Positions 6,644 to 15,638 of a DNA stretch of 46,314 nt are shown here, in pieces. The notes under the pieces were generated by a model that made no database searches, was not told the origin of the DNA, and worked only from the letters and a program-made list of their open reading frames with translations. Within the stretch, counting starts at the first letter, position 1; the number at the start of each line of letters is the position of its first letter. Origin of the DNA: Rhodobacter sp. NTK016B. GTDB taxonomy: Bacteria; Pseudomonadota; Alphaproteobacteria; Rhodobacterales; Rhodobacteraceae. The stretch spans positions 1-46,314 of the forward strand of contig NZ_JAFKOK010000024.1 of NCBI RefSeq assembly GCF_017303295.1, read 5' to 3'. The position numbers and the translations under genes were made by a program.

Positions 6644-9463
6644 GTGACGATTGCCGAACCCGCCATGCCCCTTCAGGCTCAGCGGCGCTACGCGCTTCCC
6701 CCCGCCCCCGAACCGGGCGAGGCGATGATCATCGACGAGACCCGGATCTGCGATCTCGACAAGCTCGACGCCGCCCTGCGTGACGGCATCGCCAAGCTCG
6801 ACGACCAGCGCGAGATCCGCGCCTTTGCCGTCAAGACGCTGGGACAGGCGCTGCGCGATGGGAACGGAGTGCTGGCCGACACGCTGTCGACCGCGCCGCG
6901 CGATTCCCGCTCGTTCGTGCGGGCGCAGACATGGCTGATCGATGTGGTGGTGATTTCGGCGCTGCGCATTGCCCAGCTTGACCTGCATCCCAACGGCGCG
7001 CCCTCGAAGGGGCAGCGCATGGCGGTGCTGGCGGTCGGGGGTTATGGCCGCGCGGAAATGGCGCCGCATTCCGATGTGGACCTGCTGTTCCTTCTGCCCG
7101 CCAAGATCACCGGCTGGGCCGAAAGCGTGATCGAATCCACGCTCTATATGCTGTGGGATCTGAAGCTGAAGATCGGCCATGCCTCGCGCACCGTGGATGA
7201 ATGCCTCAAGCTCGGGCGCGAGGATTACACGATCCGCACCGCGCTTCTGGAGACCCGCTATCTGACCGGGAACGAGGCGCTGTCGCAGACCCTGCGCAAA
7301 CGGCTGCGGGCCGAGCTTTTCGCCACCACGCAATCCGATTTCGTCGAAGCCAAGCTGGCCGAACGGGCCGAGCGGCACCGCAAGCAGGGGGGTCAGCGCT
7401 ATGTGCTGGAACCCAATGTGAAAGAGGGCAAGGGCGGATTGCGCGACCTGCAGACGCTCTACTGGATCGCCAAGTATATCTACGGTGCCGACAAGGCGGC
7501 CGAGCTGGTCGGCCATGGCTTTTTCACCGAGGCCGAATACCAGAGCTTCCGCGCCGCCGAGACCTTCCTGTGGGCGGTGCGCTGCCATCTGCATTTCCTG
7601 ACCGGCCGCGCCAGCGACACGCTCAGCTTCGACGTGCAGCCCGAAGTGGCCGAGCGGATGCTGTATATTGACCATGGCGGGCGCCGCGCGGTCGAGCATT
7701 TCATGCAGGATTACTTCCGCCACGCCACGCAGGTCGGCGAGCTGACGCGGATCTTCCTGACCGGGCTGGAAGCGCGCCACGTCAAGAAGGCGCCCGCGCT
7801 GATGCGGCTTCTGCGGCGGCGCAAGAAGGTCAAGGACGGCTACCGCGTCGATCTGAACCGGCTCAACATCGTCGATCCGCAGGCCTTCCTGCAAGATCCG
7901 CTCAACCTGCTGCGGCTGTTCGAAGAGGCGCTGCGCACCGGGCTGCTGATCCATCCCGACGCGATGCGGCTGGTCTCGGCCAACCTGCACCTGTTCGAAA
8001 CCGGCGTGCGCGAATCCCCGGAAGCGGTGCGCATCTTCCTTGACCTGCTGCTCAAGCACGGCAACCCCGAACGCGCGCTCAGGCGGATGAACGAGCTGGG
8101 CGTGCTGGCCGCTTTCATCCCCGAATTCGAGCCGATCGTGGCGATGATGCAATTCAACGTCTACCATCATTACACGGTGGACGAGCATACGATTCAGGTG
8201 ATCTCGACCCTCGCGCAGATTGAGCGCAAGGAACTGATCGAGGAATTGCCGCTGTCGTCGAAGATCCTCGACGCGGGCGTCAATCGGAAGGTGCTGTATA
8301 TCGCGCTGCTGCTGCACGATATCGGCAAGGGCCGGCCCGAAGATCACTCGATCCTCGGCGCGCAGATCGCCCGCAAGGTGGCGCCGCGTCTGGGCCTGAA
8401 TGCCGAGGATTGCGAAACGGTGGAATGGCTGGTGCGCCATCACCTGTTGATGTCCGACGTGGCGCAAAAGCGCGACATCGCCGATCCGCGCACGATCCGC
8501 GACTTTGCCAAGGCGGTGAAGACCCGCAAACGGCTTGACCTGCTGACCGTGCTGACGGTCTGCGACATTCGCGGCGTCGGCCCGAATACGTGGAACAACT
8601 GGAAGGCCATGCTGCTGCGCCAGCTTCACGCGCGCACCAGCGACCTGCTCGAAGGCGGGGCCGAGGCGCTGAACCGCTCGCACCGCGAAAACGCCGCGAA
8701 GCGCGCCTTGCGTGAGGCTCTGCCCGACTGGTCCCGCGCCGATCTTCGCGCCGAGACCGCGCGCCATTACGGCCCCTATTGGCAGGGGCTGATGACCGAC
8801 ACCCATGTCGTCTTCGCCAAGCTGCTGCGCGGCCTGTCGGACAGCGAGATCCGCGTCGATCTGCAACTGGTGGAAGACCGCGACGCCACCCGCGTCTGTT
8901 TCGCGCTGGTCGATCATCCGGGCATCTTTTCGCGCCTGTCGGGCGCGCTGGCGCTGGTGGGCGCGAATATCGTCGATGCGCGGACCTATACAACCAAGGA
9001 CGGCTATGCGACCGCCGAGTTCTGGATTCAGGATGCCGAGGGCAAGCCCTATGAGGCCGCACGCCTCCCGCGCCTGCGCAAGATGATCGAACGGACCTTC
9101 GCGGGCGAGGTCGTGGCGACGCAGGAATTCGTCAGCCGCGACAAGGTCAAGCGGCGCGAGCGGCAGTTCCGGGTGCCTACCAAGATCGTTTTCGACAACG
9201 AAGGCTCGGATATCTACACGATCATCGAGGTCGATACCCGCGACCGCCCCGGCCTGCTCTACGACCTGACGCGCACGCTGGCGGCCAACAATATCTACAT
9301 CGCCACGGCCGCCATCGCGACCTATGGCGTGCAGGTGGTCGACAGCTTTTACGTCAAGGACATGTTCGGCCTGAAGCTGCACGCCAAGTCACGGCAGGAA
9401 TCGCTGGAAAAGAAACTTCGCGCGGCGATCGAGGCCGGGGCGGAACGCGCGCGGCAGGGATGA
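6644..9463 (+). CDS. glnD: Bifunctional uridylyltransferase / uridylyl-removing enzyme of PII
   Basis: GlnD senses glutamine and modifies the PII proteins GlnB and GlnK, controlling nitrogen assimilation. At 939 residues it has full architecture: a nucleotidyltransferase domain with GGYGRAEMAPHSDVDLLFL near residues 131-150, the GlnD nucleotidyltransferase-associated segment, an HD domain with LLLHDIGKGRPEDHS near 555-570 for uridylyl removal, and two C-terminal ACT domains (LVDHPGIFSRLSGALA; DTRDRPGLLYDLTRTLA). The start is GTG with GAGAGGA upstream. Confidence 0.97.
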   Translation: MTIAEPAMPLQAQRRYALPPAPEPGEAMIIDETRICDLDKLDAALRDGIAKLDDQREIRAFAVKTLGQALRDGNGVLADTLSTAPRDSRSFVRAQTWLIDVVVISALRIAQLDLHPNGAPSKGQRMAVLAVGGYGRAEMAPHSDVDLLFLLPAKITGWAESVIESTLYMLWDLKLKIGHASRTVDECLKLGREDYTIRTALLETRYLTGNEALSQTLRKRLRAELFATTQSDFVEAKLAERAERHRKQGGQRYVLEPNVKEGKGGLRDLQTLYWIAKYIYGADKAAELVGHGFFTEAEYQSFRAAETFLWAVRCHLHFLTGRASDTLSFDVQPEVAERMLYIDHGGRRAVEHFMQDYFRHATQVGELTRIFLTGLEARHVKKAPALMRLLRRRKKVKDGYRVDLNRLNIVDPQAFLQDPLNLLRLFEEALRTGLLIHPDAMRLVSANLHLFETGVRESPEAVRIFLDLLLKHGNPERALRRMNELGVLAAFIPEFEPIVAMMQFNVYHHYTVDEHTIQVISTLAQIERKELIEELPLSSKILDAGVNRKVLYIALLLHDIGKGRPEDHSILGAQIARKVAPRLGLNAEDCETVEWLVRHHLLMSDVAQKRDIADPRTIRDFAKAVKTRKRLDLLTVLTVCDIRGVGPNTWNNWKAMLLRQLHARTSDLLEGGAEALNRSHRENAAKRALREALPDWSRADLRAETARHYGPYWQGLMTDTHVVFAKLLRGLSDSEIRVDLQLVEDRDATRVCFALVDHPGIFSRLSGALALVGANIVDARTYTTKDGYATAEFWIQDAEGKPYEAARLPRLRKMIERTFAGEVVATQEFVSRDKVKRRERQFRVPTKIVFDNEGSDIYTIIEVDTRDRPGLLYDLTRTLAANNIYIATAAIATYGVQVVDSFYVKDMFGLKLHAKSRQESLEKKLRAAIEAGAERARQG

Positions 9464-9598
9464 TCGCGCGGGTGACGGCGCCGTGAACGCACAGCACCAA
9501 CCCCGTTAAATCGCTGGCCTGCCGTCGGCGACAATGCGAAAAGACGCCACAGAAGAGGGACCCGATGCTGCGGCTCCCCGTGGCATGAAGAGGTCATC

Positions 9599-11143
9599 GT
9601 GACGCCGATCCGCCTGATCAAGGGCTTTGCAACTGTGGGCGGCTGGACGCTTGCCTCGCGCATTCTGGGCTTCGTGCGCGACGCGTGGATCGCCGCCGTT
9701 CTGGGGACCGGCCCCGCCGCGCAGGCCTTCATCGTCGCCTTTTCGCTGCCCAACATGTTCCGGCGCTTCTTTGCCGAGGGCGCGTTCAACACCGCCTTCG
9801 TGCCGATGTTCTCGAAGAAATACGAAGCCGGCGACGGCGCGGCCCATTTCGCACGCGAAGCGATGTCGGGCCTTGCCACGCTGGTGCTGGGCCTGACCCT
9901 GCTGGCGCAGGTCTTCATGCCGTGGCTGGTCCTGCTGATGGCTTCGGGCTTTGCCGAGGATGAGCGCTTTGGCCTTGCCGTCGATTACGGGCGCATCGCC
10001 TTTCCCTATGTCCTGTTCATCTCGCTGGCCGCTCTGGCCTCGGGCGTTCTGAACGCAACCGGCCGCTTCGCCGCCGCCGCCGCCGCGCCGGTGCTTTTGA
10101 ACATCATCTTCGTCACAACGCTTTGGCTGGTGCCGATCATGGGCTGGGACCCCGGCCTTGCCATCACCTGGGCCGTGCCGGTGGCGGGTATCGCCCAGCT
10201 GGCGCTGGTCTGGGAAGCCGCGCGCCGCGCGGGCATCACCCTGATCCCCCGCCTGCCCCGCCTCTCTCCAGAGATGAAGCGGCTGGCGATCATCGCCGCC
10301 CCCGCCATGCTGGCGGGCGGCGTGGTGCAGATCAACCTGCTGGTGGGGCGGCAGGTCAGCTCGTATTTCGGCGATGCCGTGGCGTGGCTCTACAATGCCG
10401 ACCGGCTCTATCAGCTACCTCTCGGCGTCGTCGCCATCGCCATCGGTGTGGTGCTGCTGCCCGATCTGTCGCGGCGGCTGAAAAATGGCGATGCCGGGGG
10501 CGCGCGCCATTCCTATAGCCGCGCCACCGAATTTGCGCTGGCGCTGACGATCCCGTCGGCGGTGGCGCTGGTTGTGGCCGCCGTGCCGCTGACCTCGGCC
10601 CTGTTCGAACGTGGCCGCTTCGGCCCCGAGGACACCGCCGCCACTGCGCTGGCCGTCGCCGTCTACGGCATCGGTCTTCCTGCCTTCGTCCTGCAAAAGG
10701 TGCTGCAGCCCCTGTTCTTCGCGCGCGAAGACACCCGCCGCCCGTTCAATTACGCCGTGGTGTCGATGATCGTGAACGCAGCGCTCGCCATCGGGCTCGC
10801 CCCGGTGATCGGCTATATCGCGGCGGCGGTCGCCACCTCGGCGGCGGGCTGGGTGATGGTCTGGCAGCTCTGGCGCGGCAGCCGGGGAATGGGCGAGGCC
10901 GCGCAATTCGACACCCGCCTGCGCGCCCGCGCCCCGCGTATCTTCGCAGCGGCGGCGATCATGGGCGCGGCGGTCTGGGGGGTGATCCAGTTGCTCGACC
11001 CGATGCTGCAGACGCCCGGCTGGCGCTATCTGGCCGTGCTGGCGATGGTGCTGGCAGGCATCGTGGTCTATTTCGGCGCAGGCGCCCTGATCGGCGCCTT
11101 TCGCCTGTCCGATTTCAAATCCGCGATGAAGCGGGGCCGCTGA
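9599..11143 (+). CDS. murJ: Lipid II flippase MurJ
   Basis: MurJ moves lipid II across the inner membrane for peptidoglycan synthesis. The 514-residue protein begins with the family motif GWTLASRILGFVRDAWIAA and FSLPNMFRRFFAEGAFNTAF and has about fourteen hydrophobic segments. YNADRLYQLPLGVVAIAIG and FFAREDTRRPFNYAVVSM are further MurJ marks. The start is GTG with AAGAGG just upstream. Two very short reading frames lie in the 135-base gap after glnD; the second (9585-9602) ends at TGA overlapping the GTG start. Confidence 0.96.
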   Translation: MTPIRLIKGFATVGGWTLASRILGFVRDAWIAAVLGTGPAAQAFIVAFSLPNMFRRFFAEGAFNTAFVPMFSKKYEAGDGAAHFAREAMSGLATLVLGLTLLAQVFMPWLVLLMASGFAEDERFGLAVDYGRIAFPYVLFISLAALASGVLNATGRFAAAAAAPVLLNIIFVTTLWLVPIMGWDPGLAITWAVPVAGIAQLALVWEAARRAGITLIPRLPRLSPEMKRLAIIAAPAMLAGGVVQINLLVGRQVSSYFGDAVAWLYNADRLYQLPLGVVAIAIGVVLLPDLSRRLKNGDAGGARHSYSRATEFALALTIPSAVALVVAAVPLTSALFERGRFGPEDTAATALAVAVYGIGLPAFVLQKVLQPLFFAREDTRRPFNYAVVSMIVNAALAIGLAPVIGYIAAAVATSAAGWVMVWQLWRGSRGMGEAAQFDTRLRARAPRIFAAAAIMGAAVWGVIQLLDPMLQTPGWRYLAVLAMVLAGIVVYFGAGALIGAFRLSDFKSAMKRGR

Positions 11144-11156
11144 GGGCCCCGCTGAA
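11130..11156 (+). terminator. Hairpin at the end of murJ
   Basis: AGCGGGGCC (11130-11138) pairs with GGCCCCGCT (11145-11153), a nine-pair stem whose loop contains the murJ stop codon. No clear U-tract follows. It lies between the convergent murJ and GlsB-like genes and may act on either side. Confidence 0.5.
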
Positions 11157-11183
11157 CCGGATCTGAAAGCCATAGGCCGTAGA

Positions 11184-11417
11184 CTAGAAAACCTTGCGCC
11201 CCACGGCGATCAGGATCGACGCCCCGACGAAGCCCGCGATCAGGTATCCCAGGATGCCCGAAAAGCTGACGCCGAGCAGGCCGAAGAGGAACCCGGCCAC
11301 CGCCGCGCCAACGATCCCGAGAATGATGTTCATCAAGATCCCGGTATCGGATTTCATGAACATCGAGGCGAACCAGCCCGCCAGCCCCCCGATGATGATC
11401 GAACCGATGATACCCAT
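11184..11417 (-). CDS. GlsB/YeaQ/YmgE-family small membrane stress protein
   Basis: A 77-residue very hydrophobic protein with three membrane segments and glycine-rich helices: IIGSIIIGGLAGWFASMFMK, ILGIVGAAVAGFLFGLLG and LIAGFVGASILIAVGRKVF. This pattern is the transglycosylase-associated (GlsB/YeaQ/YmgE) family, often general-stress induced; molecular function is unknown. The start is preceded by AGGGG. It follows the rhomboid-like gene on the same strand with an 84-base gap. Confidence 0.9.
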   Translation of the reverse strand: MGIIGSIIIGGLAGWFASMFMKSDTGILMNIILGIVGAAVAGFLFGLLGVSFSGILGYLIAGFVGASILIAVGRKVF

Positions 11418-11501
11418 GTGAAAGCCCCTGTTTGGTAAAATCTTCGCTTAGCATGTAGGGGAAGCCGGGCTGACCTCAAGTCATAACCGACATTGCGGTT
11501 C

Positions 11502-12224
11502 TTATCCCCGGATCCGCGCCCGCAGCCGCCGCCAGCTTCCCGGCCCCAGCACCAGCGCCGACAACCCGAAACCAAAGGCGAAAGCCGCGACCTCGGCGAT
11601 CCAGCCGGGGCCGGTTTCGGCCATCACGCCAAAGGCCAGCCGCGCGCCCAGAAGCACCGCGATCATGCCGAAGGCGCGCCTCTGCTTCGCCCGGTCGCCC
11701 TGCGCGTCGCGAAACCGCATCCATGTGAAGGCACCGACGAGGGCGAAAACCGTGGGCATCGCGCCGAACAGCCAGCCCAGCTGATCCTCGCCCATCACAA
11801 GCCCGAAGACGATGGCCGACAGGACCGGCACCAGCACGGCGAGGATCAGGAACGCCCCCGCGCTGAAGCGTTCGCCCACCATCTTGCCCAGAGCGGCGAT
11901 CAGCACGATGGCGAAAATCGCGTGCATGGCCCCGGCATGAATGAAGGGAAAGCTCAGATAGCGCACCAGATGCATGGGCGGAAAACGCCATGTCTCAAGC
12001 ATCCACGACTGGACGGCGCTGGAATAGGCAAAACGCTGGATCGCCTCGATCCGCCAGCCCACGCCCGAAGGCCCGCCGATCAGCCCGTAGCCCGCAGCGG
12101 TCAGCAGCAGCTCGATGGCGGCGATCAGCAACACCAGCAGCCACACCATCCCCGGCAGCGCGTTGATGGGCGAAGAGTTCAGATCGCGCAGCAGGCGCTC
12201 GTCATCGTCTTGTTCGTCGGTCAT
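11502..12224 (-). CDS. Rhomboid-like membrane protein, probable pseudoprotease
   Basis: A 240-residue membrane protein with about six hydrophobic segments and rhomboid layout. FPFIHAGAMHAIFAIVLIAA (His96, His101) matches the HxxxxH region of rhomboid helix 2, and GWLFGAMPTVFALVGAF matches helix 4. However, the catalytic GxSG of active rhomboids reads GAMP (154-157), so the serine is missing. In the last helix AEVAAFAFGF (210-219) lacks the catalytic histidine. It therefore probably binds or chaperones membrane proteins rather than cleaving them. The true start is the ATG at 12224; the frame continues open further upstream only because it lies antisense to trpS. It is divergent from trpS. Confidence 0.82.
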   Translation of the reverse strand: MTDEQDDDERLLRDLNSSPINALPGMVWLLVLLIAAIELLLTAAGYGLIGGPSGVGWRIEAIQRFAYSSAVQSWMLETWRFPPMHLVRYLSFPFIHAGAMHAIFAIVLIAALGKMVGERFSAGAFLILAVLVPVLSAIVFGLVMGEDQLGWLFGAMPTVFALVGAFTWMRFRDAQGDRAKQRRAFGMIAVLLGARLAFGVMAETGPGWIAEVAAFAFGFGLSALVLGPGSWRRLRARIRG

Positions 12225-12320
12225 CCTGTCCCCGATGGGCTTTCCGGCGGCGTCTGTTGACGCCCCGGCGTGCCAGCGATAAGCGACATGCAGTGCTTTT
12301 TCCACCACGGAGTCACGCCA

Positions 12321-13364
12321 GTGAGCGACGCAGCAAGTCCGAATGCCAAGTTCACCCAACGGGTGTTCTCGGGCATCCAGCCCTCGGGCGGTCTCACGCT
12401 TGGCAATTATCTCGGCGCGATCAAACGCTTTGTCGAGATGCAGGGCCAGGGCATCGAGACGATCTATTGCATGGTCGACATGCACGCGATCACCGTCTGG
12501 CAGGACCCCGAAGCGCTCAGGCGCCAGACCCGCGAACTGGCGGCAGGCTACCTTGCGGCGGGCCTCGACCCGACCAAATCGATCCTGTTCAACCAGAGCC
12601 AGGTTTCGGCCCATGCCGAGCTGGGCTGGGTGTTCAACTGCGTGGCCCGCATGGGCTGGATGAACCGCATGACGCAGTGGAAGGACAAGACGACCGGCAA
12701 GGACGCCGAAAAGGCCTCGCTGGGGCTCTTTGCCTATCCCTCGCTGATGGCCGCCGACATCCTTGTCTACCACGCCACCCATGTGCCGGTGGGCGAAGAC
12801 CAGAAACAGCATGTCGAGCTGACCCGGGATATCGCCGCGAAGTTCAACCACGACTACAAGACCGACTTCTTCCCGATCACCCAGCCGGTGATTGAAGGCG
12901 CCGCAACCCGGGTGATGAGCCTGCGCGACGGCACCAAGAAGATGTCGAAATCGGACCCGTCCGACGCATCGCGCATCAACCTGACCGACGATGCCGACAC
13001 GATCGCCAAGAAGATCCGCAAGGCCAAGACCGACGCCGAACCGCTGCCCGAGACCTTCGACGCGCTGGCCGACCGGGCCGAGGCGAAGAACCTCGTCAGC
13101 ATCTACGCGGCGCTGTCGGGCCAGACCAAAGACGCCGTGCTGGGCGAATTCGCGGGTCAGGGCTTCGGCGCTTTCAAACCGAAGCTCGCCGATCTCGCCG
13201 TGGAATCCCTTGCGCCGATCTCGACCGAGATGAGCCGCCTGATGCAGGATCCGACCGAGATCGACCGCATCCTCGGCCAGGGCGCCGACAAGGCCGACGC
13301 CATTGCCCGGCCGATCCTGGAGCAGACTTACGACATCGTCGGCATGGTACGCTCGCGCCGCTGA
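12321..13364 (+). CDS. trpS: Tryptophanyl-tRNA synthetase
   Basis: TrpS charges tRNA-Trp. The class I signatures are clear: the HIGH-like region reads [20 protein letters not shown] and the KMSKS loop reads [14 protein letters not shown], with [19 protein letters not shown] between. I chose the GTG at 12321, giving 347 residues, because ACGGAG lies at suitable distance and homologues begin close to KFTQRVFSG; in-frame ATGs at 12270 and 12288 are possible. A strong hairpin terminator follows at 13388-13416. Confidence 0.96.
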   Translation: MSDAASPNAKFTQRVFSGIQPSGGLTLGNYLGAIKRFVEMQGQGIETIYCMVDMHAITVWQDPEALRRQTRELAAGYLAAGLDPTKSILFNQSQVSAHAELGWVFNCVARMGWMNRMTQWKDKTTGKDAEKASLGLFAYPSLMAADILVYHATHVPVGEDQKQHVELTRDIAAKFNHDYKTDFFPITQPVIEGAATRVMSLRDGTKKMSKSDPSDASRINLTDDADTIAKKIRKAKTDAEPLPETFDALADRAEAKNLVSIYAALSGQTKDAVLGEFAGQGFGAFKPKLADLAVESLAPISTEMSRLMQDPTEIDRILGQGADKADAIARPILEQTYDIVGMVRSRR

Positions 13365-13387
13365 CAAGGCGCACGGACGAGAATGCA

Positions 13388-13416
13388 AGAAGGGGGGGCT
13401 GTCTGCCCCCCTCTTT
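13388..13416. terminator. Bidirectional-type hairpin terminator after trpS
   Basis: AGGGGGG (13391-13397) pairs with CCCCCCT (13406-13412), preceded by AAGA and followed by CTTT. It lies 25 bases past the trpS stop. Confidence 0.75.
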
Positions 13417-13438
13417 GGCTTCGCCAAATTCACCCCCC

Positions 13439-13549
13439 GAGGATATTTTCGGATTAAAGATGGGCAATTTGATTCAAATTGTCCGTTTACCCGTGCGCCC
13501 GGTGTCTGTTGAGGCGCAGGCCTGCCTCTTCACTCTGTCACAAATACTC
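13439..13549. repeat. Dispersed inverted-repeat element, copy A (diverged)
   Basis: The left arm GAGGATATTTTCGG...AAAGATGGG (13439-13464) and right arm CTTCACTCTGTCACAAATACTC (ends 13549) are diverged inverted copies of the family described for copy C at 18115-18190. Inside lies a near-perfect 23-base palindrome (13462-13484) whose core is CAATTTGATTCAAATTG. TTTGA-N-TCAAATTGTCC is shared with copy C. The element fills most of the spacer between trpS and the next gene. No coding content. Confidence 0.6.
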
Positions 13550-13595
13550 ATTCGACATTGCCGCCCGCGTTCCCTCCCGCCACATTGGGCGCATC

Positions 13596-14732
13596 ATGGC
13601 CGCCCGTCCCAAAACTCCCCGATCTGATCCCAAAGCCCGCCGACGGCGGTGGATCGAACGCGGGATCCTGTCGCTTCTGGCGCTTGTCTCGTTGTGCTGG
13701 ACGCTTTGGTGGGCCGCCGATCTGGCGCGGATGCCGGTCTTTGAGCCGCTTATCGCGCGGGGCGAGGCGCAGCTTGCGCGAGCCTATGAGAACGCGCTCG
13801 CGCGCGAGGCCACGCCCGAAGCGCTGGAAGCCCGGATCGCCGCGCGGCTGACCGAGGATCCGCGCGACTGGGTGGTGATCGACGCGCTGTTCGAGCTGGC
13901 CGGGGAACAGGGCATCGTCTTGCCCGAGGCGCTTTGGGCCCGGCGCGCGGCGCTCGATGCCGAGGATAACGGCTGGCTCGCCACCGGGATCGACTGCGCC
14001 GCCTGCGCCTGGGATCTGCGCGATTGCGCGCTGTCGGCGGCGCTGAGCTGCGGTGTGGCGGTCAACCTGACCGTGCTGGGGGATCTCGTGGCGCTCACGC
14101 GCGAGGGCGGGCATTACCTTGCCGGCGAAACGGTCGATCAGGTCGATCTGGGCATCGCTTTCGTGGGTATCGCCGCGACCGGGCTTGTCGTGGTCACGGG
14201 CGGCACATCCTATAGCGTGAAAATCGGCTCGGGCCTGTTGCGGGTGGCACACCGGATGGGCCGGCTCGCGCCCGAGATCCTGGGCGTGTTCCGCCGCGCC
14301 TTCGCCTTCGGTATCGACTGGGCGCGGCTGCCTGCCGTGCGTTCAGCCGACGATCTGGCGGTGCTTGCGCGGCCCGCCGTGATCCGGCCCGCGGTCGATG
14401 TGGCGCAGGATCTGGGACGGCTCAACACGCGGCTGGGCACGCGGCAGGCGCTGCATCTGATGGGCGCGATCGACACGCCCGCCGATGCCGCGCGGATCGC
14501 CCGGGCCTCGGATGCGCTGGGTCCGCGCACGCTGGGCGCTTTCGAAATGCTGGGCAAATCGCGTTTCCTGCGTCTGGGTCTGCGCTTCAGTGACGAGGTG
14601 CTGGCGCTGATCGTCGGGGTGTTCTCGGCGCTGACCTCGCTCGCGGCGCTGCTGGCCCCGGCGGTTGCGCGGCTGGGACGCGGTTTTTTCCGCCTGCTGC
14701 TCAAAGGAATGCTGCGGGTTGTGATCCGCTAG
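13596..14732 (+). CDS. Unrecognised membrane protein with a four-cysteine cluster
   Basis: I do not recognise this 378-residue protein. An arginine-rich start (DPKARRRRWIERG) leads into a membrane segment at about residues 23-43. An acidic and alanine-rich part follows, then cysteines 134, 137, 144 and 152 (CAAC, DC, SC), a hydrophobic region around 150-200 and a C-terminal hydrophobic segment (VLALIVGVFSALTSLAALLAP) ending in basic residues. Codon use matches its neighbours, so it is likely a real lineage gene. The frame is open upstream to 13479, but that part overlaps a dispersed repeat, so ATG 13596 is the better start. Confidence 0.75.
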   Translation: MAARPKTPRSDPKARRRRWIERGILSLLALVSLCWTLWWAADLARMPVFEPLIARGEAQLARAYENALAREATPEALEARIAARLTEDPRDWVVIDALFELAGEQGIVLPEALWARRAALDAEDNGWLATGIDCAACAWDLRDCALSAALSCGVAVNLTVLGDLVALTREGGHYLAGETVDQVDLGIAFVGIAATGLVVVTGGTSYSVKIGSGLLRVAHRMGRLAPEILGVFRRAFAFGIDWARLPAVRSADDLAVLARPAVIRPAVDVAQDLGRLNTRLGTRQALHLMGAIDTPADAARIARASDALGPRTLGAFEMLGKSRFLRLGLRFSDEVLALIVGVFSALTSLAALLAPAVARLGRGFFRLLLKGMLRVVIR

Positions 14733-14765
14733 TCTAGGCTCAAATGGCAACGCCAAGGAGATCCC

Positions 14766-15590
14766 ATGCCCGACACGATCCGCCTCGACACTCCCTTCGG
14801 CACCGTCGCCGCCCTCGACAGCGGCGGCAACGGGCGCCCCTTGCTTCTGGTGCACGGCAATTCCGCCTGCAAGGAGGCTTTTGCGCCGCAATTCGACGCG
14901 CCCGAACTGGCCGGTTTTCGCCTGATCGCCCCCGATCTGCCGGGCCACGGCGCCTCGGACGACGCGTCGGACCCCGCCGCCGCCTATACCTTCGCGGGCT
15001 ATGCGACGATGCTCGAGCACCTGATCGCCGCCCTCGAGCTTGACGCGCCCGTCGTCTTCGGCTGGTCGCTGGGCGGTCACGCCGCGCTTGAACTGGCGGG
15101 CAGGGGCAAGGCGCCGGTTGCGGGCGTGATGATCTGCGGCACCCCGCCGGTCACGCCAACGCTCGAATGCCTGATGCAGGCCTTTAACATCGATCCCGAG
15201 GCCGAGAACCTGACCGCCAAGCGCGATTTCACCGAGGACGACGCCCAAACCTATGCGCTGCATACCGGCGCCGTCGACGGCGCGGTCGATCCGCATCTGC
15301 TGGATATGGTGAAGCGCACCGACGGGCGCGCGCGGGAAACCATGTTCGGTTCGGTCGTCGCCGGGGCGCCGCTGGATGAGCGGCAGATCGTGGCGAAAAT
15401 GACGGTGCCCTTCGCGGTGGTGAACGGCGCCGACGACCCGTTCATCAAGCCCGAATATTTCGAAACGCTCACCGCGCCGAGCCTCTGGGCCGACGGGATC
15501 GTACGGCTGCCCGGTGCGGGCCATGCGCCGTTCCGCCAGACGCCCGCCGCGTTCAACCTGCTCCTTGCGCGGTTCGCCAACGCCTGCTGA
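14766..15590 (+). CDS. Alpha/beta hydrolase
   Basis: A 274-residue alpha/beta-hydrolase-fold enzyme. LLLVHGNSACKEAF carries the HGN oxyanion region, IAPDLPGHGASDDA is the usual strand-turn motif, GWSLGGHAALELAG is the nucleophile elbow (Ser), NGADDPFIKPEYF holds the acid and GAGHAPFRQTPAAFN the catalytic His. Such proteins include esterases, haloperoxidase-like and C-C hydrolases; the substrate cannot be assigned. AAGGAG lies just before the ATG. hrpB follows after 48 bases. Confidence 0.9.
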   Translation: MPDTIRLDTPFGTVAALDSGGNGRPLLLVHGNSACKEAFAPQFDAPELAGFRLIAPDLPGHGASDDASDPAAAYTFAGYATMLEHLIAALELDAPVVFGWSLGGHAALELAGRGKAPVAGVMICGTPPVTPTLECLMQAFNIDPEAENLTAKRDFTEDDAQTYALHTGAVDGAVDPHLLDMVKRTDGRARETMFGSVVAGAPLDERQIVAKMTVPFAVVNGADDPFIKPEYFETLTAPSLWADGIVRLPGAGHAPFRQTPAAFNLLLARFANAC

Positions 15591-15638
15591 GGGCGCATCC
15601 CCGTTCCAATCGCGCCCCCGATGGCCCATAAGCGGGGC

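Noticed and set aside
6329-9382. A 1017-codon open frame on the minus strand opposite glnD
   Set aside because: It is the antisense shadow of a clear GlnD protein in high-GC DNA; composition is Arg/Gly/Gln/His-rich and shows no family motif.
12225-13433. N-terminal extension of the rhomboid-like protein across trpS
   Set aside because: The extension is antisense to trpS and has no motif; the membrane protein has a good ATG at 12224.
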